Origin: Cycas panzhihuaensis
Lineage: Eukaryota > Cycadophyta
NCBI GenBank assembly: GCA_023213395.1
Contig: CM041465.1
Span: 174,413,741-174,477,740, forward strand
Direction of reading: 5' to 3'
DNA: 64,000 nt
The position numbers and the translations under genes were made by a program. The notes beneath the pieces were generated by a model. It made no database searches and was not told where the DNA came from. It worked only from the letters and a program-made list of their open reading frames with translations. Below are positions 22,943 to 33,360 of this stretch, piece after piece; the first letter of the stretch is position 1, and the number at the start of each line of letters is the position of its first letter.

Positions 22943-23291
22943 AGGGGAGGGGACCTGTTACATAACTGCTAGTGGTTGGCAGAACCCTAGCAAAGGTACT
23001 TTTGCTAGTAAAAGGCAGATGTTAATAATGTTAACTATTAAAGGGTGTGCATGGGCCGCTTCGGCCACCCATGAAAATAAAGGCTAAATGCCTCTCCAAT
23101 TAGATTCATGGACTAAACGGCCATTTTGCTTATTTAAGGCCTTATGGATGTAAAGAAAGCTAGCTTTTGAATGAGAAACTGTTGTCGCCCATTTGGTGCA
23201 AACTTTTGGTACCCATTTTTGTGTCCATTTGTGTTCTGCATTTTGGTTTTCTAATCAAGTGTGTAAAGGAATCCCTGAAGGAATCATATCA
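22943..23291 (+). repeat. Polypurine tract and 3' LTR of the gypsy element
   Basis: AGGGGAGGGGACC at 22943-22955 precedes TGTTACATAAC at 22956. The LTR ends CATATCA at 23291 (336 bp), followed by the target duplication ATCAT. Confidence 0.93.
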
Positions 23292-23296
23292 ATCAT

Positions 23297-24855
23297 CCCT
23301 CCAAGTTGCATTCTGAAGTAATGTTCACTACTCAAAATGGCATCAAAATTCTTTCAAAATCAAGAATTAAATGAGAAGTGAAATTGGTGAGGCCTGTGCA
23401 GCTCAGTTTTTAAAAACTAAAATTAAAAAATAGCACTAAGCTTGAATTCTTCTCCTTGTGAAAAAGGCCTCTGCCACAGATAATTTCCACTAGCCTATTA
23501 CATACATTTGCCAGTGCATGTCTTGAAAGATAACTACAAGTATTATATGAGTACAAGAGTTATGGTCATCTAGGTGTCCCCTTTAATAATTGGAGTAAAC
23601 TACCCAGCCTGTGTTGTAAACCCATGTCATTAATAGCTTCCAAATGATAGTATGATCTTACACATTCATTATGTGGCTTTCTCTCTCTCTCTCTCTCTCT
23701 CCATTTGGTTTACACATCAACATAAACCAACATGACACAATGAAAAGCTAAATCATAATATATTATCAAAAAGCTAGTGTCAACCAAAGCTCTCTCACAT
23801 CCTGAATCAATGAGAGAAGATTTAAATTTGCTCTCACAATAATGGTCATTCGACCCACCCCCAAACCAGGTTTATATCCTACATTTCTCATTGGTTCCTA
23901 AGGGATGCGAACTAATGGTTGCAACTCATCCTACCTGAATTCATGTTAAAGAAGGTCTGTGTTTTTACCTTTCATGATACCCTATTTATACATTGATTAT
24001 TTACTCAAATCCCCAAATTAGTTAAGATCGTGATTGTTCAATTCATACTCCTTTCATTGTTGTTTAACATAATTTTGTTATGATAAATGAGACTCTATTA
24101 TGTATAACTTAACTTTGTCATGGATAAACCAGGGTTTACATATAAGCTGTGGATTCTATTATCGACAAACTGAATTAAATGTGAATCAATTCTTGTAGCT
24201 TGGAAATCAGTTCCTTTGTTACTTGTAAACTTACTATATCAAAATCGAACTTTGCAATCTGGAAACCAATCTTTCTTTTGGCTTAAATATTGACCTTTTG
24301 TGCATTAAACAATTCAATTATTGTGCCTTTTAGGGGTGCACTTTTACCTTCGCAATCGCACACCTTCTGAGCGTCCTCACTCAAACTCTTAAAAAAAAAA
24401 AAATTGTTCTAAGATTCAACTTCATTCTTGTCGCCCTTCCTAAAATGAATTTTTTTGGTGTTTTTGTTACTTTATATAAGATGATGTGTCTGCCAATTAT
24501 TACATTGTTGTAAGTATAGTTTCAATCAGTTACCATCATGGGCAATAGTTTGCCATCTTTAATTTTCAACTAAATCCATTGGGATTAATTTTGTCCACTA
24601 TATATGGCCCTGACCAATGCTTTTTCAATTCCCTTGGATGCGTGTAGAAGTTTCAATGGTGAAGATGTATCATATCTCTATGTGTAGTAAAATTGGCACA
24701 CTAGGGTCAAGAACAGTTAGGAACAACAACTACAGGCACTGAACGGCATTAGCATGCATTAGAATGACAGTAACAAAGATTGAAATAGCTTTAGCAGAAA
24801 CTAGAAAATCTCCAATAGTTCTAGAGCAGCACTAGAACAACATATGCAAGCGAGG
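23297..24855. other. Unique DNA between two gypsy insertions; no gene seen
   Basis: It resumes the sequence interrupted at 16514. It contains a (CT)n microsatellite at about 23680-23702. I looked for RSH1 exons on the minus strand and found none with conserved content and splice signals. Near 24540-24690 there may be a faint gypsy-like remnant, not supportable. Confidence 0.5.
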
Positions 24856-24860
24856 GAATG

Positions 24861-25331
24861 TGTAACGGTTCTTTCACACAAAAGGACAGAAGTAGGAAAA
24901 AATAGAGCTAAATTTCATAGATAATAGAACACAACTGGCAAATTCGTATATAAGAAGTACCAATATAACATATATCTCTAAATATAAATCAATTACAAGT
25001 GTTGAATATGATGTCAATTCGATACAAAAGTACAAATAGAAGTTTAATAAGTACCAACACAACCTGTAATAGTCACCAAGCCCTTCGAGGTGAGGATCCT
25101 CCTCAGAATTGCAACCCTAAGGTCGAAAATCTGCAGCTGCCTTAAGGCTGAAAATAAGAGGAAGCACTTCACAAATTGATGGAGAATGACCTCAAAAGTC
25201 CCTATTTATAGGCGCTCAAACTGGGACATAATGAAGTCGGCTAGGACAAGGAGAGATGCGCCCAAAATAACCATTGGAAGTCGGCCACAACAAATGCATA
25301 GAGGTTGGCCAGATTCTCAAGGGTCGCTTCA
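24861..25331 (-). repeat. 3' LTR of the minus-strand gypsy element
   Basis: 471 bp. On the minus strand it runs TGAAGCGACCC ... CCGTTACA and follows a purine tract (AAGAGGGGGGACT, plus-strand 25332-25344). In the first 150 plus-strand bases about 13 differ from the 5' LTR, so the insertion is fairly old. Confidence 0.92.
25201..25210 (-). promoter_or_regulatory. LTR TATA box
   Basis: The minus strand reads TATAAATAGG in the 3' LTR, a near-ideal plant TATA box for LTR transcription. The matching site in the 5' LTR (near 35783-35792) reads TGTAAATAGG, so the copy that would drive the element is damaged. Confidence 0.6.
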
Positions 25332-25361
25332 AGTCCCCCCTCTTGAAACTGTGCTTTGCCC

Positions 25362-26430
25362 TCAAAGCACTGGTAAGTTCGGAAATTGTTTTATCCATTC
25401 GTCTTTCTCCCACGTGGCATCTTCATCATCCAGATTTTTCCATTTGATCAAGTGTTCTCTGATTTGTCTAGATTTGAGGGATCTGGTGCGGGTTTGTAGT
25501 ATTCCTTTTGGCTCCACCATCATTTTTCCTTCTTCGCTTAGCTCCGAAATGTTGGACCGCAGTACTATCTTTTCCCCAACTTTCCTTTTTAGACAAGAAA
25601 CATGAAAGGCATTATGAATTTTTGCGCTTTCTGGGAGCCTTAACTGATATGCAACTTCACCTATTTTGGCAGTGATTTCGTATGGCCCAAAATACCTAAG
25701 TGCTAGCTTTTGGTTGCTTGTTCTCTGTAAGGAAGCCTGTTTGTACAACTGAAGACACAAAAAGACCCAGTTCCCTGCTTCGAATTGTCTTTCAAGGTGA
25801 TTTAGATCAGATTATTGCTTCATCCTGTTTTGTGCCATTGCTAAATTATCTTTCAATCTGTTGATGGTCTCCTCCACTTGCTTCTGATGTTCCTCAACCG
25901 CCTGGATTTGTGATGGTCTGTTCCAAGTTAATAATGACAATGGATGGTATCCATATAAAGCCTGGAAAGGCGTCATCTTTGTTGAGGAGTGGTAGGTGGC
26001 GTTGTACCACCATTCTGCTAAGTGCAACCATCGGTGCCATTGTTTTTGTTTGTCTGAGTAGAAGTTCCTCAAGTATCCCTCTAAGCATTTATTGATGATT
26101 TCTGTTTGCCCATATGTTTGAGAGTGATACGTTGTGCTCATCTTGAGTTTTGTACTGACGATTTTGAAGAGATCTTGCCAAAATTTACTAGTAAATTTTG
26201 GGTCACGGTCACTTACGATTGCCTTTGGAAAACCATGTAGACAATGGATCTCCTTTATGTACAGTTCTGCAACTTCGTTGGCTTTAGTTATTGATTTCAA
26301 CCCTCTGAAGTGGCCATATTTAGTAAGACGATCTACTATGACCATAATTGCATCCTTCCCTTCTAAGCAGGGTAATCCTGTTATGAAGTCCATAGATATT
26401 TTGTCCAATTTTTGTTCCAGAATTGGCAAT
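25362..26430 (-). pseudogene. Gypsy integrase and chromodomain
   Basis: Minus-strand frame 26429-25812 carries the core: MDFITGLP with the first Asp, VSDRDPKFTSKFWQ with the second, and QTYGQTEIINKCLEGYL with the Glu, all three catalytic residues present. The frame at 25760-25362 carries the C-terminal fold and a chromodomain (EHLIKWKNLDDEDATWEKDE), typical of chromoviruses, which use it to target chromatin. The two frames are separated by a short disrupted stretch near 25760-25812. This is among the best preserved parts of the element. Confidence 0.92.
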
Positions 26431-26432
26431 GG

Positions 26433-27100
26433 CTAGAGTAAACTTGGCGTTTTTATGCATTCTATCTTGTTCCTCTGGCAGGTATTGCATTCTGCCACAA
26501 ACTTCTGAACATTTGTTTTTAATCCTTTCCAATAAAAAGAACCTCTTACCTTTTTGTATGTCTTGTCGATCCTTGTGTGGCTTGCTGTAGGTGTGGAGTG
26601 AGCTTCCTGTAATATTATGTCTTTTAGCGTAGATTTTCTTGGAATGCAAATCTTTCCCTTCCTAAGTATTATTCCCTGCAGTATCTCACACAAGCCAATT
26701 TTATCCTCACTTGTTTTATCTATTAACTGCTTGTATCTCGGATCGTTGTTGTATTCCGTTCTCAGTGTCTCGTGCCATGCCAGGGTAGCCACTGATATTG
26801 TTTGTAATGCTAGCTGCTTGTGAGAATCTTCTGGGATCCTTGAGAGGGCATCTACTATGACATTGTCTTTGCCCTTTTTGTACACTATAGTAAAACCAAA
26901 ACATTGTAGTTTGCTCAACCACTTTTGTTGTTCGTTTGACAGCATCTTTTGACTTAAGAAGTACTTGAGACTATCGTGATCTGTTCGTACTTGAAATGGG
27001 CTCCTGAGCAAATATTGTCTCCACTGGTGGATGGCGTACATTATAGCTAGCATCTCTTTGTTGTAAATGGGCTTTAACTTTTCTTAGTTGTTCAGCTTCC
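26433..27100 (-). pseudogene. Gypsy RNase H and integrase zinc-binding region
   Basis: A 206-residue open frame begins in RNase H (YAIHQWRQYLLRSPFQVRTD, YKKGKDNVIVDALSRI). It continues into the integrase HHCC region (HTRIDKTYKKVRGSFYWKGL, then CNTCQRNK). A stop just before 26433 separates it from the integrase core. Confidence 0.9.
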
Positions 27101-28379
27101 TACTTTCATATGCTATCAGTCTTTCGTCTTGTAATAAGACAGCTCCTATGCCCAACCCTGATGCATCAAAGTCCAAGATGAATGGCTTAGAAAAATCTGG
27201 AATTGCTAAGACTCGAGCTCTTACCATTGCGTCTTTTAGTTCTTCAAAAGCATTGTTGGCCATTGAATTCCATGCGAATGCGTCCTTCTTGGTTAGGTCC
27301 GTAAGTGGGGCCGCTATGCTGGCATATCCTTTTATGAATTTCTTGAGGTATCCTGCTGCTCCTAGGAAACTGCAAACTCCTATGACATTCTTTGGTGCTG
27401 GCCAATTTTCTATCGCCTGGCCCTTCTTGGGGTCAACCTTGATTCCTTCTGGAATAATTATATGACCAAGGTATTCTAGTTCTTGTTGGCCAAAAGAGCA
27501 TTTTTTTCTTGTTCACAAAAAATAATATATTTGCTAAGATTTCTAGAACTAATCTAAGGTGCGCCAAATGCTCACTCCACGTTTTGCTGTAGATAAGAAT
27601 GTCATCAAAAAAGATTAGTACGAATTTCCTTAAGAATTCCTTGAATGTGGAGTTCATGGTGGCCTAGAATGTTGCTGGGGTGTTGGTTAGTCCAAAAGGC
27701 ATCACTTTGAATTCGAATAGTCCCTCGTGAGTTCTGAAGACAGTCTTGTGGACATCTTCTTCTTTTATCCAAATCTAATGGTATCCTAACCACAGATCGA
27801 TCTTGGAGAAGTATTTTTCCCCATGTATCTCGTCTAGCAAGTCGTCGATCCTGGGGATAGGATATCTATTCTTTATAGTTAACTTGTTTAGTCCTCTGTA
27901 ATCTATGCACATCTTGACTATTCCATCTTTCTTGGGGCTAATTATCACTGGAGATGCAAACAGACTTATGCTACTTTGAATGTGGTCCTATGAGAGTAAT
28001 TCTCTAGTTATGTTTTCAATCTCCTTCCTCATGTGGTATACGTGCAGTATAGCCTTATGTTCATTGTTGCGGCTCTTGGGACTAAATCAATAGCATGCTG
28101 AGTTTCTCTTGCTGGGGGTAACCCTTTCGGTTCTTCGAATACTTGTTTATAGTTGTCCAAGTTGTACTGGATCTCTGTTGGTATTTCTTGGATTTTGACC
28201 TTGTGGCATGAGACTATGTATGTGGGCACTTTTTTCTGCATGATCTTCTCCATTCTATGGGACGACACTAGTTGCATCGGTGGGTTTTTTGGTCCACGTA
28301 ATATATATTTTGTGCCGTTTATAAGCACATGGCTCTGGTCATATAGTTGGTGACTATATTCCCTAAGGTTTGCAACCAC
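27101..28379 (-). pseudogene. Gypsy reverse transcriptase and upstream linker
   Basis: The catalytic box FFDDILIYSKTW is intact in the frame 27657-27433. An RT finger segment lies upstream, and the protease-RT linker (frame 28379-28029) includes VSSHRMEKIMQKKVPTYIV and the conserved KGLPPARETQHAIDLVP lead-in. At least three frame breaks (near 27450, 27660 and 27780) prevent a continuous product. Confidence 0.88.
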
Positions 28380-28640
28380 TATACCCCTAGAACTACATCG
28401 ACTCTGCCTATCTGAATCGCAAACATATTGGAATTCAAAGGATTCTCACCGATTTTCAAGTTGATGTATCTACAAAACCCTCCACAAGGCGTCGTTTTCC
28501 CGTTAGCAATTGATACTTGGAAAGTTTTCAATGGCTCTACCTTTATTCCTAGCTTCTGGGTTGTTGGTCTGTTGATAAAGTTGTGGGTGCTCCCACTATC
28601 CACTAGTACTGTTATTGGAGATCCTTTTAGCATCCCTTCG
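28379..28640 (-). pseudogene. Gypsy aspartic protease
   Basis: An 84-residue frame with the active site VLVDSGSTHNFINRPTT and the downstream flap segment GKTTPCGGFC, ending VDVVLGV, the usual ILG-type second motif. A stop directly after the motif ends the frame. Confidence 0.9.
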
Positions 28641-29277
28641 AATCGTAGTGTCTAAGGTACGTTACTTTGTCCTATTATGGCCTGCAGAGAGATCTGGACA
28701 TTCTCTGTATCAACTTCCAGTAATTCATCCAACTCGGCTTCAATTTGTTCATTGTTGTCTTCCTGATCTGAGACTATGTCTTCTTTTGTTTGTTCTGGTA
28801 TCTCTAATTCTTCGTTATTTAGCATGAATACCTTTCTCCCTGGGCACTGGTGCTCCCGGTTCCACTTTCCCCACATTTGAAACAGGTGCCTTTCTTTATG
28901 TGTTCTTCTCGCGTAGGATTTTCCGTCGTACTCTTGATTGCAAGAGGAGCATCCGACTTAACTCCTGACCTATTCTAGTTCGCAATGGGTGGTGGTGCAA
29001 ATTCTATTCTACGCACATAGGTTGGCCTGGTCTCTTTGAGTTCAGCTTCGACACATCTGGCATGCCTTATGATTTCTTCCAATGCTCCATGTTGTTGCGC
29101 TAGTATGCAGAATCTTATGGGTGCCTTAAGACCACTTATATAGGTTTCCCTGAGACATTCTTGGGGGATGCTTGATGTAATCATGCATTGTACCATCTAA
29201 AATTGTTTTGTATACTCTTGAACTGATCCGATTTGCTGTAGTCTTGTTAGCTGGGCGGAATAATCCATGGCCCATGA

Positions 29278-29589
29278 TGTTGGACTATGGCTAGTTCACT
29301 TGCTGAGGAGTCCTCTTCCCAAATCACCCGTAGGCTTTTGGTGTAACGGCAGGTCACAAGTGGTATCAGAGCCCAGGTTTAAGGTTCAAATCCCACACAT
29401 ATGCCAGACAAAGCCCCTTTCCCCCTTGGGGTCCCCATGTACCCTCGATTCAGATGGAATTGTAACACAAGCGATACATGCTATGGCGGCCTCCTCGTCA
29501 CAGAGGAGTGTTGGACTATGGCTGGTTCACTTGCCAAGGAGTCCTCTTCCCAAATCACCTGTGGGCTTTTGGTGTAACGGCAAGTCACA
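29278..29589 (+). mobile_element. TRIM/SMART-like miniature LTR retrotransposon
   Basis: Two 81-bp direct repeats (29278-29358 and 29509-29589) each start TGTTGGACTATGG and end GTCACA, the TG...CA form of LTRs. They differ at about seven positions. Two bases after the first is TGGTATCAGAGCCC (29361-29374), a canonical initiator Met-tRNA primer site. A short purine stretch CAGAGGAG precedes the second repeat. The internal part is only 150 bp and codes for nothing. It interrupts the gag reading of the host gypsy element. The flanks CATGA and CAAGT are not a clear target duplication. Confidence 0.85.
29361..29374 (+). promoter_or_regulatory. Primer binding site of the TRIM-like element
   Basis: TGGTATCAGAGCCC matches the standard plant initiator Met-tRNA primer site better than those of the larger elements in the window. 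Confidence 0.8.
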
Positions 29590-30210
29590 CAAGTCTTCGC
29601 ATTGGTTGATAATAGCTACTCGGAAGTTCCTCCACTCTTGTTGATGCAGTCCTTGCATCTTTTTCCACCAATAATACTAATTTAAAGCTTGTCCATAAAG
29701 ATGCTAAGAGGCGGTGGGAACCATATTCGTCTCTGGCATCTGGTTTACTGTGACGTATGTTTCCATTTGGAGTAACCACGCTCTTATGTCCCAAGTCTTT
29801 TCTAGATCAATTTTTTCCAGTGCGATCTTCGTGTTTCTTGGGATTCCCTGTGATCTTATGTTCCTTCGCTGTAAAACAGATCCTTCTTTAAACCTACCTT
29901 CCCGGTTCCCTTGGTCAGCGTCTTGATCTGAATCTCGATTTTGTTCTATTTTAGGTTGGGTAATTTCTTACTTTTCTAACCTCACATTAGGGTTCTTGAT
30001 TTGCTGTATGAGTTTTTGCATGACTGTTGTCATGGTCTCTGCCATTTGTTCCTCTGATTCTTGGGATCTCAGCATTTTGCTCAACGATTTGATCTTCCTG
30101 CATCTTAATTTTGTCTAGATCCTTTCAAAATTCCTAGGGTGGAAGGGCGGGTCAAAATTTGCTTTCCCTTGGTTGAAAAATATCCTTAAAATCCCCCTTC
30201 GAAACGAAGC

Positions 30211-30423
30211 TCTCATACCACTTATAACCGTTCTTTCACCCAAAAGGACAGAAGTAGGACAACAAAGCTAAATTTCACAGATAATAGAACACAACTAGCA
30301 AATTCGTATATAAGAACTACCAATATAATGTATATCTCCAAATATAAATCAATTACAAGTGCTGAATATGATGTCAATTCGATACAAAAGAACAAATAGA
30401 AGTTCAATAAGTACCAACACAAC
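30211..30423 (-). repeat. Gypsy primer site and inner part of its 5' LTR
   Basis: On the minus strand the LTR ends GGTTATA and is followed by AGTGGTATGAGAGC (30222-30209), a mutated Met-tRNA site. The LTR part 30223-30423 is cut off by the copia element starting at 30424. It continues at 35588. Confidence 0.88.
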
Positions 30424-30664
30424 TGTTAAGATATAATGTTTTATCTAGGTATAAAAAGGGGGTCATGTTAAGACCACCCTCAATATAGTCATTGTGTAAG
30501 ATGATGCCACTTGGCAGTATCATAGCGATTGGTTACATTAGAGGTTGTAACCATCACATTGTTGATGTATACTTAAGAAGGTTGAGTCTCAATTGAAAAC
30601 ATACTTCTTTTCTGTCTAATTTAGATCAGTCTTTACTCTGTTTTTCATCATGGTATTAAAGCAG
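30424..30664 (+). repeat. 5' LTR and primer site of the nested copia element
   Basis: A 227-bp LTR starting TGTTAAGATATAATG and ending TTTTTCATCA. The primer site TGGTATTAAAGCAGG starts at 30651, a variant of TGGTATCAGAGC with two changes in the usually conserved part. Confidence 0.9.
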
Positions 30665-31289
30665 GCTGCCTAAACTGATCCTTTTTGAAAGATTTCTTCT
30701 GTCTAGCAGTTCCATCAAGGATTGAAGTAGCAAACAAGGCAGTTAGGACATCTGCATCATTATTTCTACGTAAATGCGGACACTGCGGATGACTTTTTTT
30801 CAAAAGTGTCGGATCGCAACGAAATTTGGTGGGGAAGTAGATCGAAGCACGCTGAGCATATTTGTCTTCCGAGCGAGCCATCTGAGGTCATTTTCCAGGC
30901 CAAATCGAGCCCAAACCAGTCCGCGCGTTTTTGGAGGATTCACATCAAAAATCTTCACGATTTTCTCAAAATATCGGGTATTTCCAGTCAAAAACTCTTC
31001 TTAGTATCAATACATTGAATTTGCATCCATATTCGAAGATTTGTTTCGAGTTTTTCCAGTGATTTTTTCAAAAATCCGATTTTCTGCCCTACCCGCCGTT
31101 TTTCTTTCCGGAGCCATTTTCTCTCATTTAAAAAACTTTTTCGAAAAACCGACTTCAGATCCACATAGGCGACTGAGAAACCTCGATTTTGAGGTATTTT
31201 TTTATTTAGGCCATACACCTAGGGTTCCGTACGGAAATCCGTATAGCCGTACGAACAGGCTCTAAACTGAGTTTTTTGACTTGAAGAAA
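30665..31289 (+). other. Leader of the nested copia element
   Basis: About 620 bp between the primer site and the gag ATG. No frame matches gag. Short open frames in it are spurious. Confidence 0.7.
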
Positions 31290-32137
31290 ATGTCTTCATC
31301 CCTCATTTCTTTGCCTGAACCAGAAAAATTAACTGGTTCTAACTATCATGTGTGGAAAATCAAGTTAGAAACCATTTTGAGGGTAAAAAATGCCTGGGAA
31401 ATTGTTGAAGGACGGAAAAACGTCCTCCGATTGGTGATGACAAGCTAGGAAGTTGGATTGAAAGAAATAATATGGCCAGTCTCACATTGAAAATGTCAAT
31501 TTCAGATTCAATCCTAGTCTATGTTGAAAAATTGAATCAGGCATCTGAAATATGGAAATGTTTTGAAAATTTATATGGGCAAAAGAACAAGGCAAGAATA
31601 ATTGCACTCAAAGAAGAACTGTACAAACTTCACATGAAAGAAAATGAAGAGGTAGAGGATTTTATGCACAAAATTATTACTGTCAGAAATAACCTCTTGA
31701 GTGCTGGAGATATAATTTCTGAACAAGACCTGGTAGAAATTGTAACTGCAAGGTTACCAAAGTCATTTGACACAATTGTCAATACTATCACAGACAGTGA
31801 TAGGTTAGACAAGTTAACTCTTGATGAATTGACAGATTATTGCTTAGACAAGAACAGAGAAACAAAAGGTATGAAAATACAATAATTGGAGGATGCTTTT
31901 GCATCCGTGATCAATCTCGGGCCAAGAGGGAGACAACAACTTCAAGGACAAAGCAGAACAGTAGACTTTCGAGGACGAGGACGCTGGCAAAGTTCCAGAG
32001 GGCGAGGACGGAGCAGAGAAAATAGAGTTTGCTACAACTGTGGAAGAACCAGATACTTCAGCTGCGTAATCTTTGATATTTGTTGCTATTGCGGGCAAAG
32101 TGGACACTATCCATATCAATGTCCACAAAGACGGTGA
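31290..32137 (+). pseudogene. Copia gag with zinc knuckle
   Basis: It starts MSSSLISLPEPEKLTGSNYH (DUF4219-like gag N-terminus) at 31290. The frame shifts near 31420. The frame 31472-31885 gives the UBN2-type capsid core (IWKCFENLYGQKNKARIIAL). One in-frame TAA at 31883 precedes an Arg/Gly-rich RNA-binding stretch and an intact knuckle CYCGQSGHYPYQC (C-x2-C-x4-H-x4-C counted from the Cys just before it). A second, upstream CYNC half-knuckle is degenerate. Confidence 0.88.
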
Positions 32138-32640
32138 AATTCGTAAAGGCAAGCGACCCATTGGAGGCTACAGCAAAGAGAAGGACGAAGAGGAGGAGGA
32201 AGAAGAGACAGCTTTCATCACAGCATTAGTTACCGGTATGAAAGACAAGGACATATGGTACATAGACTCAGGAGCCTCCAAACATATGACAAGTCGGGAA
32301 GAATGGTTTGAAACCATGAAACCCTACAATATGGACAAATCAGTAGAATTGGGCGACAAATACTCCCTTAATATAAAAGGGATTGGAACTATTTCAAGAA
32401 CTGATGGAAATGAAAAAAGAATTGGAAATGTTCTGTTTGTACCAGATCTAAAAATGAATCTCCTCTCTGTTTCTCAATTAAGCAAAAAGGGATTGAGAAC
32501 CATCTTCGATGAAGAAGGAAACTGTCATATTCTTGACATGAAGAGAAGTGGGAAAATTGTTGCAAAAGGAATCGATGTAATGATCTTTACAAACTCTTGT
32601 CGATCCTGCTTCCTTATCTCCGGAAGAAAAAGCTTGTCTT
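32073..32640 (+). pseudogene. Copia aspartic protease
   Basis: An open frame with the active site IWYIDSGASKHMTSREEWF, the downstream NVLFVPDLKMNLLSVSQLSK motif and the CHILD-like segment. This is the standard order for copia protease before the pre-integrase domain. The frame breaks near 32590-32640. Confidence 0.9.
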
Positions 32641-33360
32641 GCTTTTTAAATCTAGTAATAAAGCTTGGCATTTGAGGTATGGGCATCTCTCAATTGACAC
32701 ACTTAATCAAATGGAAAAATCGAGAATGGTTAATGGTCTACCTAATATTTCAGTAGATAAATTTGTTTGTAAAGGTTGCCAACTTGGAAAACAGCACAGA
32801 CTGCCTTTTAAAGAAAGCGTTTGGAGAGCTCAGACAAAATTAGAATTGATACATACAGATATTTGTGGCCCAATTACACCTCTCACAATTAATGGATGCA
32901 GATATTTTCTAACTTTCATTGATGATTTCACTCGGAAAGTATGGGTATATTTCCTGCATAACAAATCAGAAGTTCTTGAAACATTTAAAGAATTCAAAGC
33001 AGAAGCAGAGTTAGAATCAGGAACGAAAATCAAATGTATCAGATCAGATGGAGGAGGGGAATATATATCAAAGGAGTTTTTAAATTACTGCAAGGATCGA
33101 GGGATTCAGAGATGCTTACAACTCCTTACACCCCTCACCAAATGGAGTGGCCGAAAGAAAGAATAGAACTCTGATGGAAATGGCTCGAAGCATGATGTAT
33201 GGAACCAAAATATCAAAAACATATTGGGCGTATCGATCTGACATGCTACCCGATAAATGTAAGTCCAACAAAGGTATTAAAAGATATCACTCGGAAGAAG
33301 CTTGGACAGACAAAACACGATGTAAGTCTTCTCGCAATTTTTAGCCAAGCATTTGTGCAT
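32641..33360 (+). pseudogene. Copia integrase
   Basis: Pre-integrase HHCC: AWHLRYGHLSIDTLNQM with both His, then CKGCQLGKQHRLPF with both Cys. Core: IHTDICGPI with the first Asp and FIDDFTRKVWVYF, then RSDGGGEY with the second Asp. The catalytic Glu region is reached only after a frameshift near 33140 (MAERKNRTLMEMARSM). Confidence 0.9.

Larger units (their letters stand above)
16515..23291 (+). mobile_element. Full-length Ty3-gypsy element, chromodomain type, defective
   Basis: It is complete by structure: 5' LTR, primer binding site, long leader, gag, protease, RT, RNase H, integrase, chromodomain-like end, polypurine tract and 3' LTR. It is flanked by the perfect 5-base duplication ATCAT (16510-16514 and 23292-23296). 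By hand alignment the LTRs differ at very roughly a tenth of positions, with several indels, so the insertion is old. It sits in the DNA upstream of the RSH1-like exons, in the opposite orientation to that gene. Confidence 0.95.
28641..30150 (-). pseudogene. Gypsy gag, interrupted by a TRIM-like element
   Basis: From the protease side, an acidic linker (VSDQEDNNEQIEAELDELLE) follows a CCHC zinc knuckle that is split by a one-base frame change near 28870 (CFKCGE in one frame, NREHQCPGR in the next). The capsid region (frame 29196-28975, ECLRETYISGLKAPIRFCIL) is split from its upstream part by a 312-bp insertion at 29278-29589. The upstream part resumes near 29590-29800. Confidence 0.85.

Noticed and set aside
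29339-29393. A possible true tRNA gene
   Set aside because: The T-stem and acceptor stem do not pair and no anticodon arm is visible. Only the A/B-box-like words are present, so it is reported as a promoter-like pattern instead.
29273-29594. Target-site duplication of the TRIM-like element
   Set aside because: Flanks CATGA and CAAGT match at only three of five positions, too weak to claim.
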